From: Gaeumannomyces sp. JS-464
Lineage: Eukaryota > Ascomycota > Sordariomycetes > Magnaporthales > Magnaporthaceae
Length of the DNA: 64,000 bases
Direction: 5' to 3'
Assembly (NCBI GenBank): GCA_002197995.1
Contig: NGZR01000001.1
Location: 744,001 to 808,000, forward strand
The notes beneath the pieces are model-generated. The model was not told the origin of the DNA and made no database searches. It saw only the letters and a list, made by a program, of their open reading frames with translations. The position numbers and the translations under genes are program-made. Shown here one piece after another: positions 10,310 through 21,747 of this stretch. Numbering within the stretch: the stretch's first letter is position 1; the number at the start of each line of letters is the position of its first letter.

Positions 10310-12482
10310 TTACACAACACCAGCAACAAGGTTCGGCGCCCCCACGCCGGCATCCCCAGCCATCCGCAGACGGCCCAGCCCGTTCATGCCCGCGCCGACG
10401 GTGCTCAGGAGCCACGTCCCCAGAAGCCCGCCGGCGGCCAGGAGGACCCAGGTGTGCAAGAGGTTGCGCGACAGCGGGCCGAGCCCGCCCAGCACCTGCG
10501 CCCGCGCCGGGTCGGCGGCGTCGCCGGGGCCACCAGAGGGGCGACGGGCGGTGGCGGCAGAGGCCGGAGACGAAAGCGCGAAGACACACACGAGGAAAAC
10601 GACCAGCAGGAAGGGGAGGAGCCAGCGGCCGACGGCCAGGAGCAGCGCCGCCGCGGGCCTGCCCGCCGCCGAGAGCGGACAGGAAGAGCCGGCGGGCGGC
10701 ACGCACGACCGGCTGCGGCTGCGGCTGCGGCGGCGGCTCCGGCTGCGGCTGGGCTGGCGCCAGCCGCAGGTTTTGTCCACGGGCGAGCACATGGGTTCGA
10801 GAGTGGCCGGGACCAGTTGGCGGAGGGGGCAGGCGGATTTCGCCGTCCGAGGCTCGTTGGCGAGATCGCCTTGGTCTTTTTCAGAAACGGACCCGCCTGT
10901 CCTTGTTCCTTCGGTGGCGCCCACGGCCGTCTGCTCCGGGATAGTATTGTTGTGAAGGGTGCAGCCAGTTGGAGTGTCCTCCTGAGCCGTTGGACAGCTG
11001 GGTGGAGGGAGAGAAGCTAGGGTTAGAGTTGCCGGAAAACTGGAAGGAGAAAGGGCCCGCTCCGCTTGGTACCGAGGTGACGCGTTCTGCCGTGAGGCTT
11101 GCCGGCCTGAGAATGGATCCGTAATACCACTCCTCCCATGAAAGAAACCCGCTGGCCAGCGTCAGTTCGCAGTTCGGGCACTGCTGCAAACCGGCATGTT
11201 CGCTGAGAAACTGGCAGCCAGAGCATTTGAACATAAAAGGGTTCGTCAGATGCTGATATTTGCTGTGTTCCAGCTCGTAGTGCTTCAATAGCTCCTGCAG
11301 GGACACAAGTCTGCGCAGGCACACGTCCGGGACAGTCGAGGCGTTTGAAAAAGAGGTCACAGAGGGCGGGCCGCCTCCGTGGTGACCACCGCCCTGGCAC
11401 TCCCACAGCCCTATGTTGTTGTTGATCAGCCGGCCGATGGCGATGTAAGTGGGCTGCTGTGTGACGTCACCAGACCCGATGAGCCGGATCGGGCTCTGAA
11501 CCGCCGGTATTGGTACGGTTGGCGACGGAATGCGCGAGATGGGGTTGAAGAGTTGTCGACCACCCAAAGTCCCCGGTGTGATAGGAGACACGAGCCCCTG
11601 CAGCGGTATTGGCGAAGCAGGAGACATGGCCGTGACAGGCGACACAGCGCTGGCGTCGAGGCGCCCCTCCCATAAAATGTTGTCGAGTTCATCGGATACC
11701 ACGTGCTGGGGTGGAGGGTTAGGCTGGTGAAACCTCTGGTCTCCGCCAACTCCAAGCAGGTCCTGCGGCAAGTTGCTCAAGGGCGCAAAGCCGGGATCTG
11801 GCAGCCGGCCGTCCATATCCAGAAGGCCTGAGAGGTCGAAAAGCGGAGGCCCCGGTGGTGATAACTGGTTGTAGAAAATCTGGTCGCTTTGTGGCAAATG
11901 GCCTCGCTCCATGTATCCCTGCTCGAAGAGCCTCAGGTCGTGGTGGGAGAGGTCGCACTATACATGTCACAAGTGGGCCAGTTGTTAGCACGGAGGCTCA
12001 GTAGAGGAAATATCCTTCTTATTCCGACGTACAGTAACTTTGCGGCTACGGCAATCACTGCACGCGCCTATTTTGCGCAAGAAAGCCGCCTTGGTTTTTG
12101 CCGTCTCAGTAAGGGGGCCTTTGCGCCTGGGCTGTCTCCTTTGTCTGTTCGTATTGGGTGAAGGAGAGTCGCGCACCCTCATGTCGTCTATGCCGTTGGC
12201 AAGCGAGCTGGAGCTGGTGGCAGACGGGCTGCGCGACATGGCCGTTGACCGAACCGAGGGCGCGGCCAAACGGTCGGCCATGGCGGCATCCCGCATGGTG
12301 TTGTACACATTCTGCGTGTCGGGAGTCGGCACAGGTTGCGGCTGGGGAATAAAGCAATCGGGCGGAGGCAAGGTGCTGGTGATCAGCCTTGGCGGCTGGG
12401 TCCGCACCGGCCTGGTCGATTCGTTGCGCTGCGGCGATGTGCTTCCGCGACCGCGTTTGCGATTGTTGGACATGGTTACCAT
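10310..12482 (-). CDS. Uncharacterised protein with half Zn2Cys6-like cluster (ACSDC...TCDLSHHDL) and possible two-helix membrane tail
   Basis: Exon 1 is 12482-12033 (150 codons, MVTMSNNRKRGRG). A 75-nt intron (GTACGT, branch GCTAAC, acceptor TATAG) leads to exon 2 at 11957. The splice completes FLRKIGACSDCRSRKVTCD plus LSHHDLRLFEQGY, a C-x2-C-x6-C-D-x-S-H motif resembling that of its neighbour at 5.1-8.1 kb. Exon 2 also has CSGCQFLSEHAGLQQCPNC, a possible zinc-ribbon pair, next to SWEEWYYGS. The open frame stops at 10881 after RRNKDRRVRF. Dropping one G near 10940 instead continues into EQTAVGATEGTRTGGSVSEK. This leads to two hydrophobic segments (LLPFLLVVFLVCVFAL and HTWVLLAAGGLLGTWLL) and a stop at 10310. 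Either end is possible. DNA binding or another zinc-dependent role is inferred only from the motif. Confidence 0.6.
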
Positions 12483-15400
12483 TGTCGCCTGGTGACGGAA
12501 GAACGAAGTCGGCCTCGCCAAATGCTGCCCTGGATAGGAATCTGGAGCTTTTAAACGGCGAGCTCACACCGAGGAAGCAGGTCACTTGAGCGTAAGGGAC
12601 TGGCAACTTGTAAGCGGGTGAAGGGCCAGGTAAACAGGGGCGACGCCCTGGGAGGAGGTATAGGGGAGACTAGGCGAACAGAAGGAGAGAAGGGACGGCG
12701 AGATGTTCTAGAAGGGATCGGTGTGATTATAGGTGAGAGACGGCCGCTGGTTACACAAATGAGCGCCAGCCGGGCTTTGAACAAGCTCTCTCGGGCCTGG
12801 CAAGGCAGAGTGAGAAGTTGGGGTGTGTGAAGGTGGTGCAGTGTTTGGATGGGCCGAGGTGGAGTCGGCCGCTCTGCACAGCCTGCTGGTACGCCGCCAG
12901 GCCCAGGTGCCACTGGGTCAGAACAAACGATTGCAAGAGGCTGATGCAGGAACAGGAAGGCCGCTTTTTCGGTCGGCTGTGACAGTGGAAAACGAGCGAG
13001 GGAGTCGGCGTGGGGAACAGGTGGAAAGTGAACCGGAAGGGAAGCTTGGAAAAAGGGCCTCAGGAGACGGGGCAACAAGGGTATTCTGGGCTCCTTTTGT
13101 GTTAGCCCTGCAGAGGACCTAGCACAGGCCGAAGAGCCTCATCCCAGGCCTGCTGCGCCCACCTACCGGTGCTCGCCCGGAGCCAGTCGGAGGAGGGCTA
13201 GGGGCGCGGTAACCAGATCTAGAGATAGGGGTGGTGTAGACGGGGAATCAACGCAAACAAGAGGCACGGGTTGACAAGAGCGGCCGAGACGAAGCGGTGG
13301 CAGTACGACAAAGCTTTTGTTGTGACCATAGAAAAGAAAGGAGTGCGTCTTGCCCGGCCGGCCGTCCCTTTTTGAGGCAACCGTGGGGGAGCGTCATGGG
13401 CACTCTCTCGGCCACAAATGTAGGGTAGGGCCTTTTTGTTTCTGGCGGGAGCTGTCAAAAGTGCCCTTTGCCGCCAACCATGTTTGGGTCCTGCTGTGGC
13501 GCTTCATCGGGTCCCGGCCTTGTTCTCTGTGTCGAGTACCTTTCCTGACCGCCATCTCGGCATCCTCTACTCCCTCGTGCGATGGAGGCTGGACGAGAAG
13601 GAAACAAAAAGTGGTTGCCTCAGCGCGTGGAGGTGTGCTGCGCTGCCCGTGTGGAGTTTGATCCCACGGGGAACGAATGGGGGAGGGAGCCAACCTCGCT
13701 GCCTGGGATTACAGGAGCTTTTGTTTCGTGTTGTTGCGCGTGCTGCCAAAGGTTCCCCATCATGGGGATTTTAACAAAGATGACAGCGCATCGGCAGGCA
13801 TCCATCGTTGGTATTTTTCCCAGGATTTATTGTATCACTGCCGGGCGATTGCAGGATGCCAAATCCATGCCCTGCGCGGAGGGGTTTTGACAGCAATTGC
13901 TTGTCGGGCAAATGGCGGGGAACTGTTTGGTTTCGTTTGCGACACAGGCACTGGATCTGGATCCTTCAACCTGGTCTTCCCCGCCGACGTTGGCTGGGGT
14001 GTGATTAACTGGGGAGCGGGGATACATCTAATGACGCAGCACATGCGCCGGCTTAGCGCCCGCCAACCAAACCAGGGCCAGCAAGGGCTGAGCCAGCTAA
14101 ACAGCTGGAGGAGTGAAGAGATATGCCACTGGGCAATAAGCCAACAAAAGAAAGGCCCGAAGCCAACCTGCTGCCACACGACCTTAAGAGTCCAGTCCAC
14201 TGCCAGAGCTCGCAGTCAGTCGTTGGGGCGTCACAGAGGACCACTGCAGATGTCTCGGGGCGGCTGTTCCCTCCAACCCTTAAGTCTGTCTGCACCACCC
14301 ACCAGCCCATTGCCGCTGGTTGCACCACGCACGGAACAGCGCTGATGGCCCGGTGGCGAACCCTCTCCCGCCCGCCCCGACGATGCCCAATGGGATCCGT
14401 GCCAGTCGAGGCGGGCCGGCGGCGGTTCGCCATGTTGCGAACCATTTTTTGTTGGTATCGGCGCCGTGCAAACGCGGGGGCTTGCTCCATCGTGGGCTGT
14501 GTTCGCATGTAAGCCGGCCACCGGCATTCGCGGCAGCTACGACATCGAAGACGCATGCCCTCGGCGTAGATGGCTTGAGGGGTCGTCGTTTTGCCAGTCC
14601 TGTTCAGCCCTATGGGCCGATCTGGATAGCACCAGCCCACACACACAAGCGCTCATCTGCGGAACCCGAGGATGCATAGGATAAGGGGAGGGCCTGGTAC
14701 AGCACATCCATCAATTTGCAAGCTGCCTGGGAGCAAATCTCGTTGTCTATGTACAGTACAGTTGCGACAAAGCAAGGGCACTCCTCCGAGGCACAGGTAG
14801 CCACCTCTAGCATGGGTACAGTACCCGAAGTCTTTGGAAACATGCATGGGCATGATTACCTAGATTGGTACCGAGCCACGTCACAATCGAATGGGTAGCC
14901 ATTGCGACCGAGGGCGAAATATCAAGGCCATCTACATCCCAGTCCTGGCCACCGAGTGATCTCTCGTATCCGTCTTGTGTCCCATTCCAGATATCTGCTT
15001 GCCCACCCCTTCAGTCGCTTCGTCCGCCAGGCCGCCCCATCCCGAGCAAGTCGTGTGCCTCACGGCTCCACGGCCCAGCGGTACTGGCTGACGCGAAGCC
15101 GGGGAATTTCATGGTTATTTTGGGCTTGGGCGGCACCTGTGGCACCACCCTTTCATCGCGCGCCGCTCCTGCTGCCACTGCTGCTGCCATGCTCACCGGC
15201 ACGGCCCCCGCCGCCACCGCCGCCAGCATCTCTCTGCGGATTGCGGCCAGGTCCAGTCCCGCATCCGGGGGCAGGACATGCTGTGGTGCTGCTCTCCCGC
15301 CGCGTCCGACTTGACTGCCTTCCGCCCTCGTGTAGCCGGATTCGCTATGCGGGGGCGGCCGCCACCGCCGTTTGTCGCTGCCAACGCGGTCGTCGTCGCC

Positions 15401-15527
15401 CCTGCGGCGGCAGATCGTGCAGCAGCAACTGTGGCTGTGGCACCTGCAACAGGGCGGGGAAGTGGTGGAGCAGAACCCACGGCCCCTGTCGACGCCTGCC
15501 TCCGGAGTGGTCTTGGCGCACCATAAC
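12483..15527. other. Intergenic region, 3 kb
   Basis: The upstream side of the preceding gene and the 3' side of the DUF2439 gene. Long open frames occur on both strands at 13.4-14.6 and 14.9-15.5 kb, but they overlap one another, lack recognisable motifs and are best explained by GC richness. Nothing is supported. Confidence 0.45.
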
Positions 15528-18446
15528 CTAACGGTTCCACAACAGGTCCGGCTGAGGCGGCGGTGGCGGCTGTTGTTGTCGCCGGCTGCGCAACATGCGA
15601 GTGTTTTCGTTGCCCGTCCGCATCCTCAAGCCGTTGGTGTCCGATGTGGTGGTGTGGGGTTTCAGCCTCCTTTGTCGCCTCCTGGCTGGTTGCGTTCGAG
15701 CCGTCGCCCCGGACACAGTTGCCTGGGGTGGAGGAGCGGGTATTGAGGGCAAGGCTTCCACAGTCGGGGAAACCTCACGCTGCGCTGACTGAACCGAAAC
15801 ACTATCGGAAGGATGGACTCTTGTTGATCTTTCTGGCGCTGCCGGTGGAGGCTGGGTTATGGGTGGAGGCATGATCGAGATGTCGTTGGCATCAGCCACG
15901 GGCTTGTCTGCAGCATCTCTAGGTACTTGCTTGTCTGTATGGCCATTTTGGGACTCCAGCGCAAGGTTTCTGGTCGACGACTCCTGTCCAGCCTTGGGAG
16001 GTCCTTTCGACAGAGGGGCCGCTCTCTGCACAGACGGGACAGCCCCTCGACCGAAAGGCAATGCGAACGCATCATCATCATCATCATCAAAGATGTAGCC
16101 GATAACCTCCCTGCTCTTGACACTCTTTCTGCTCAGTTTTGCCAGCCGGAGACCTTTGGGTGGCTCCGAGCTGGGAGGCTCTGCATCTGCCAGGGCCTTC
16201 TTCTTCTCCCTTTTCTTGGTCTGCGCCTTCTTGGCCGCGTTAACTTTGGGTGTTGGCGGTGGAGGCACCCAGTCCTCCTCGTCACCATCTTCCTCATCTG
16301 CAAGCGCTAGCTCGAGAACGGGATCGTTGTGTAGTGAAAATGGATTCTCTTCCTCGTCAGCAGACACCGGCTCAACGACGGTATCCTTCTCTGTCGCGCA
16401 TAGATGCTCATCGTCTTTGGATGGAGTGTTTTGCTGATCTCCACCATCATCTGAATCGTCCATAAATGGCGCTCGGTTTTTCTTCCTCGCCTTCTTCCGC
16501 GCCCTTGACGTCGCCACCTCAGTGGTAGGTAGGTCCCATAGGTCTTCCTCGGGACGCGAGTCTTCTTCTTCTAATTGTATGACGGTCTCGCGCCGCCTCT
16601 TTCGGGTCTTCGAGGCCACAGTTTTTGCTGTGGGAAGATCCGGCACGGCATCACCCCGGTTCTGGGCCTCTGACTGCCCGTCTTCTCGCCGTCTCTCCCG
16701 TGCCGCCTTTGTCGTTTTACTAGTGCGTATTGGTGTATCGTCGTCCACCTGGGCAATGGTTTTGCTACCATCGGACTTGTCCGCAGCTCGTAGCCTTGGC
16801 TTCTTGCTTCGACCAGGAACTGCCTCGACTGTGGCCGGACCTTGGTCCTGGAGTGGGAGCGGATCGTCCTCGAATGGATCGTCGAACGTGTGATCATCGA
16901 AGGGATCAACTGCCCCCGGCTTCCCCGTGCCGTCTCGCGGCGAGCTGCTGTCGTCATCAATGACAATTGGTGCTGTGGGCTGCGCAGCGACACGTCGTAC
17001 TGGCTGCGTCGGCTCCGTCTTGTTGGACAGCATGAGCAGGCCACGCTTCTTCTGTGACCTTATTCGCAGTTCCGTCCTAGGTTGTGTGTCCTCCCCGTCT
17101 GCGTCACGGGAACCTGCAGATGCGGAGTCCTCCTTGACAAGATGCACCTGCAGATCTCTGTTTTGCTTGATGTAACGACCCGTCTTGGGGTTCATCTGCC
17201 AAACCCCCGACCGAATCAGCATCAACAGACCTGGATGGGCAGGGCTTCGGGGGCTTGTTGGCCTTTTGATGTTTATCCGCAACATGAACAGGGGGCTCGC
17301 GCGCCGAGTCTGATGGAGGATCGAGGTCCACAACTTCGGTAGGGATTCGAGTTGTTCTTGCAGGCTCGGGCTGGATGCTTCGACTGGAGTTGTTCAGGGA
17401 CCCGGCGTCTTGCGCGCGGAGCTCAGTCCGTGATACCTTGGCCGGCTTCGGGCGATCCCGACTAGGACCGGGCTCTGCTCTTAGAAGAGACAGCGGCGCC
17501 GCCCGAGCCGTTGTCGCCGAGCTCCGCCGCTGCGTTTCTCTGTCGACCCGAGCGGAAGTCGGCTCGTCACGTCTAGGTGCCACGCTTTTGTCCCGGCCGG
17601 GCCCGGTGTTCTCCTTGTCCAGCTCAATAACATCCTTAGGCTCAGCAACCGGCCGGACCCGGTCCCCAGCGGGCCTCTCCAGTCGGTTGTCACTTTCTGG
17701 AGGGCGAGAAGGACGTGCTGCTGGGACCGCAGGTTGAGCAGGACGAGGTTGCCTCTGCAAAATTGAGGCGGAGCTCGTTGGCTGGGAGGAGAGACAAAGC
17801 TTGGTCCCAAAAAGATTTTGCGCGTAGCCAGATTTGCTGGGGGGTGACACATCCCGTCTCGCCCGTTTCGCAGGCGGTGGTGTATCCTCCGCTTCTCTAT
17901 GGCGTTGCTCGAAAGGCGACTCGGAGGGAACAACGGCCCGCCCGTGGTGCCCAGTGGGTGTTCCCAGAAGCTGGTTCAGGGGACGGTGGCGCAGCTGGGC
18001 ATGGTCAGCCGGGACCTGGCGAACGACGGGGCGTGACCCAAAGCCAGCAGAGGCCACGGGGGTTCGGGCGGCAACCTGGGCGGCACGCTGGCTCTTCTCG
18101 TGTGCCCTTTTGTCCAGCAGCTCGGAGAGATCCTGATCGCGGCGGCCAACGCACTCGCAGACCTGGACGATGGTGCCACCGCGTTCAAGCTGCAGCTCCT
18201 CGCCCTCACCAACTCGTAGTCTTCGCGCCAGTGTGCGTCGCCCACAAAGTTGCCCCGCTCGTCGTAGGCCATGACGCGCTGGTTGAATGCGTGGAATTTG
18301 ACTCGACCATCCTGCCAGCGCTTCTGCTTGCGCTTCAGGTCATGGGTGAAAAGGCATATATACTCGAGAACAGCGGCCGTGCTGGTGGACTGCGCGGCCG
18401 TGTTGGGGTTGTCGGAGGAGTGGAAGGCGGAGCCAGCAGGGGCCAT
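15528..18446 (-). CDS. DUF2439 protein (Mte1/Dbl2/ZGRF1 N-terminal-type recombination factor)
   Basis: The N-terminal domain is diagnostic: LEYICLFTHDLKRKQKRWQD, then KFHAFNQRVMAYDERGNFVG, DAHWREDYELV and QLERGGTIVQVCECVGR. Budding-yeast Mte1 and fission-yeast Dbl2 carry this domain and act with FANCM-type helicases on recombination and telomere intermediates in the nucleus. That role is inferred here. The rest is a long, low-complexity, Asp/Glu- and Lys/Arg-rich tail of about 850 residues with several basic clusters and an Asp run (YIFDDDDDDAFAL). The ATG at 18446 fits the family. No intron is needed. Two apparent frame breaks are seen. At 18205-18210 one base is missing (ELV to EGEELQLERGG). 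At about 17228-17270 one base is extra, where KPPKPCPS leads into GLLMLIRSGVWQMNPKTGRY. No GT-AG pair accounts for either break. Confidence 0.75.
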
Positions 18447-20084
18447 TCTGGGCGAGGCCGATGGGTGTCGAGCGAGGTTTCTGCCGGATGTCGCTCGTGG
18501 GTAACTCGACAGCCATACCAGAGCTCCTCCAAGACATCGCCAGCAGGAGCCTCAGAGGGACGACATGGATGGTTCGTGCGATGGTGAGGGCGACAGTGAG
18601 TCGAAACGCGTCTATTGTCCGAACAGGCTGCCGCTTCGACCCGCGTTGATTGATTGAGACTGCTTCGTAAATCGCGCGCGGTCAGGTGACTCTGCCAGGC
18701 TACCGCCACAGTCTCGCTCTAGCCAGGCTCCACCTAGTGCTGTCCAGGGGCAAGTCCAGGGCCCGCTTGAATCTTAGAGAGCCGTTGTTCAGCAACGGCA
18801 ACTACAAGTGCAGTCCACGTGAACTAATATGGAGCAGCGTCCAGGTTGTTGCCATGGGTATAAAGGGTGCTTGATATACCGACGATATCAATTGGTGTGT
18901 GGGTGTATAAGTACAAGGTGAAGAGCAATAAAGACTAAACCGGGAGCAACTGTGGCAGAGAGAGTCGGCCGTCGCAACGTAGGAACGAGCCTCAGTACCT
19001 CAATCTCGTTAGTTTGCCTGACCATGATACCAAACCTGATATCAAAGATGTAGATACTTCTGCAAAGAGATAACGGATGAAGTGAGGCTGCCTAACTAGA
19101 TGTGTAGTGACTGTCCCAACATCGACAAACTTAAACTGCCGGAGCCTCAAAGGGGCAGCAAGGACAGGCGCCATCGGCAGGGTGGGGTTGGGCTTCGTGA
19201 CAGGACAAGACGGAGGCGGGCCTTCAAGCCGGAGAGGGCAGTTCAGTGACGAAGGAAGCGCAAACATGGCTGCTTATTGGCTCAAGCTCCAGAGTGGCCT
19301 GAGCATCATTGCGACTCCCGCGCTAGAGCTCCGCCCAACCCCTGGCTTGCGCCCAGTTTTGATGGAGCTCGGCGTTCCATCAAGGTTGAGGGTGGAGGTG
19401 GACGGGCTTCTGCCAGAAACAAAAAAAAAAAAAGTCTGGTCCAATCTGGCCTCTCGCGCCGCGCGTTTCACGTTTTGGTTTTCAGACCTCTTCTCACTTG
19501 ATTATCTCCACGACTGTGACTGCCACTGGGCGAACTTGGCTGTTTAGGCGTTCGTGAGCGCTTCGACTTTGAAAACTATACGGACCCTCGAATCCTGCTC
19601 GGCTAAGAACAAGAGCAGCAAAGGACAAGCCACCCAAAAACCCACGGGCTACCCGATTGACGGACATCGCTGCGTGTGGTGACGCAACGCCGGCCTTTGG
19701 CCTACTAATCTGGGTAGGGAACCCCCGATCCTTCTGCGTGCCACGGCCCGCCTGGGCGTGCTAGCCATGGAGCGCCTGCACGCCCAACCCATCGGGAAGT
19801 CCGTCCCCGTTCGTCCAGAGTGGCTGTGTTGACCTTTGTGGTTGCCCCTCAATGCTCCAGACTCGCCCCGGGCGCACCTCGCATCGCTCGCTGCCCACCA
19901 AGTCCTCCAGGTCCAAGGCCACCAACACCAAGCCTTGTGCTTCCCCAGCGCCGCTTGAGCTCTCGACTCGCTCCACCAGACCTGGCCATCTCCCGGCTGT
20001 CCCACCGCCATTTCTCCGCATCCGTCGCCGTCGCTCGAGGCCCCTCGTTGACCATCCAATTGCTGCCCCCACGACGCCATCAAG
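18447..20084. other. Divergent promoter region
   Basis: Shared upstream region of the DUF2439 gene (minus) and the RVS167-type gene (plus). It contains a run of 12 A at about 19421-19433 and upstream plus-strand AUGs near 19820-20000 that could be uORFs in the RVS167 leader. No gene is supported. Confidence 0.5.
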
Positions 20085-21747
20085 ATGCAGTCCATGACCA
20101 GGTCGTTCGGCAGGCTTTTGAATAAAGCGCCGGGAGACAATGCCAAGGTGTCCGTCATGCTGAGCGACTTTGAAGATGCTGACAAGGTTTTGCTCAAGGC
20201 AAGTAGAGGCATAAGCAGATGCTAGGCCCTATGTGTCCCATCTGTCCCATCTTCCCTGGCCTCTCCAGCTAACCGCCCCGCTCTCCAGATAATCGACAGC
20301 GCAAAGTCATGGCGGGATTCGTGGATAGCCCTCGCGTCGACACAGCTGGGCGTGGCGACCGAATACGAAGGCCTCTACGATCCTATCGTCGGCGCCACCG
20401 ACGGCCACGGCAAGGAGATGACGCCGACGCCGGCGGACCAGCTGCAGCACACACTGAGGCTGTGCGAGGTCTACCGCGAGCTCAAGGACGAGATCATCGA
20501 GGAAGCCACCCAGATCGAGGCCCGCGTCATTCGCCCGGCCACCGACGACGCCCGCGACTGCATCCAGCCCATCCGCAAGACCATCAAGAAGCGCGAGAAC
20601 AAGCGCCTCGACTATGAGAAGCAGCAGGACAAGGTCAACAAGCTCGCCCGCAAGACCAGCAGGACTCCCAAGGAGGACACGCAGCTGGCCAGGGCCCAGG
20701 AGGACATGGCAACAATGGCTGAGGTATGATGATTTCCGTGTCTTATAAAGCTCCATCTGTCGCCTTGGACATCTCGTCGCGATACTGACACTTCTCGTCT
20801 GCTCATCAGGAGTTCCACATTGCCGATAGCCACCTCCGCGAGACGCTCCCACACATAGTCAACGCGGCCTTTAGCATGATCCCGCCGCTGCTTGGCTGCC
20901 ACATCCTTATACAGAACAAGTTGCTGGGGCTGTACTACACCTTTCTCAACGGATACTGCGAAGAGCAGGGATTCCCTCGCCTCCGCCTCCCATGGAGCAG
21001 GTAATTGCCGACTGGACGGCCGGCTTCAACCCCATACAGCACGAGATCGAGTCGATAGGATGCGTCTCGCGCGGCAAGGCCATCTCCATGTCGATGCGCG
21101 TGCCTGAAGACTCTGGCACGATCCCGCAGGCCCGCCGGCTGGCTGCGTCACCGGCCAACGATGGCATACGCCGTACCTCGACCGGTCTCATCCCCAGGAC
21201 TTCCAGCAGCAGCCTCAACGGCGGGGGTGGCGGCCGCCTCACGCGCATCCCATCCGCGCCCGCACCACCGCCTGAGCCGACGGCGCCTCGCCCCGGGTTC
21301 GCAGGAGGCGCGCACATGCGGCCCACAGACTTCACGCAGGCCACCAGTCTAGGCCAGGAGCCGGCCTCGGCTCCCGCCGTCGTGCGCCCCCGGGTGGCCG
21401 GCGCCCCGTCGGACTACTTTGGCCATGGCGGCAGCGGCGGCTCGGCGGCGACGACCCCCGGCTCGGCCTTGACGCCGCGCGCCAACCCCATGGGTGCCGT
21501 CATCGCGGCCAAGAAGAAGCCGCCGCCGCCGCCGCCGCCAAAGCGCATTCCGGCCGCCAACAAGCCGCCCGAGGAGTTCGTCGTGGCTCTCTACGCATTC
21601 CCGGGTCAGGGCAAGGGGGACCTGTCGTTTGACGTCGGTGACCGCATCAAGATCATCAAAAAGACAAACACGGCAGACGACTGGTGGCAGGGCGAGATTG
21701 GAGGCGTCAGGGGCAGCTTTCCCGCCAACTACTGCCAGGCCGCCTGA
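20085..21747 (+). CDS. RVS167/Hob1-type BAR-SH3 adaptor (amphiphysin family)
   Basis: This is an endocytic membrane-curving adaptor. Exon 1 is 20085-20198 (MQSMTRSFGRLLNK through DFEDADKVLLK), exon 2 is 20289-20723, and exon 3 is 20810-21747. Intron 1 uses a GC donor (AAG|GCAAGT) with a CTCCAG acceptor. Intron 2 is GTATGA...CATCAG. All joins are phase 0. The BAR domain spans roughly residues 1-240 (DSWIALASTQLGVATEYEGL, IKKRENKRLDYEKQQDKVNK, EEFHIADSHLRETLPHIVNA). A Gly/Pro-rich linker with a seven-proline run follows. The C-terminal SH3 domain is clear: VALYAFPGQGKGDLSFDVGD, DDWWQGEIGG, GSFPANYCQ. The frame breaks at 20972-20976: the CCC run needs one more C to read FPSPPPPMEQVIADW. As given, the frame ends at a stop just after LPWSR, at about 21001-21003. 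The downstream frame is perfectly conserved in style, so an error in the sequence is likely. Confidence 0.88.

Noticed and set aside
13677..15531. Several overlapping 120-220 residue frames on both strands
   Set aside because: They overlap one another, lack motifs and credible starts or introns, and fit random frames in GC-rich DNA.
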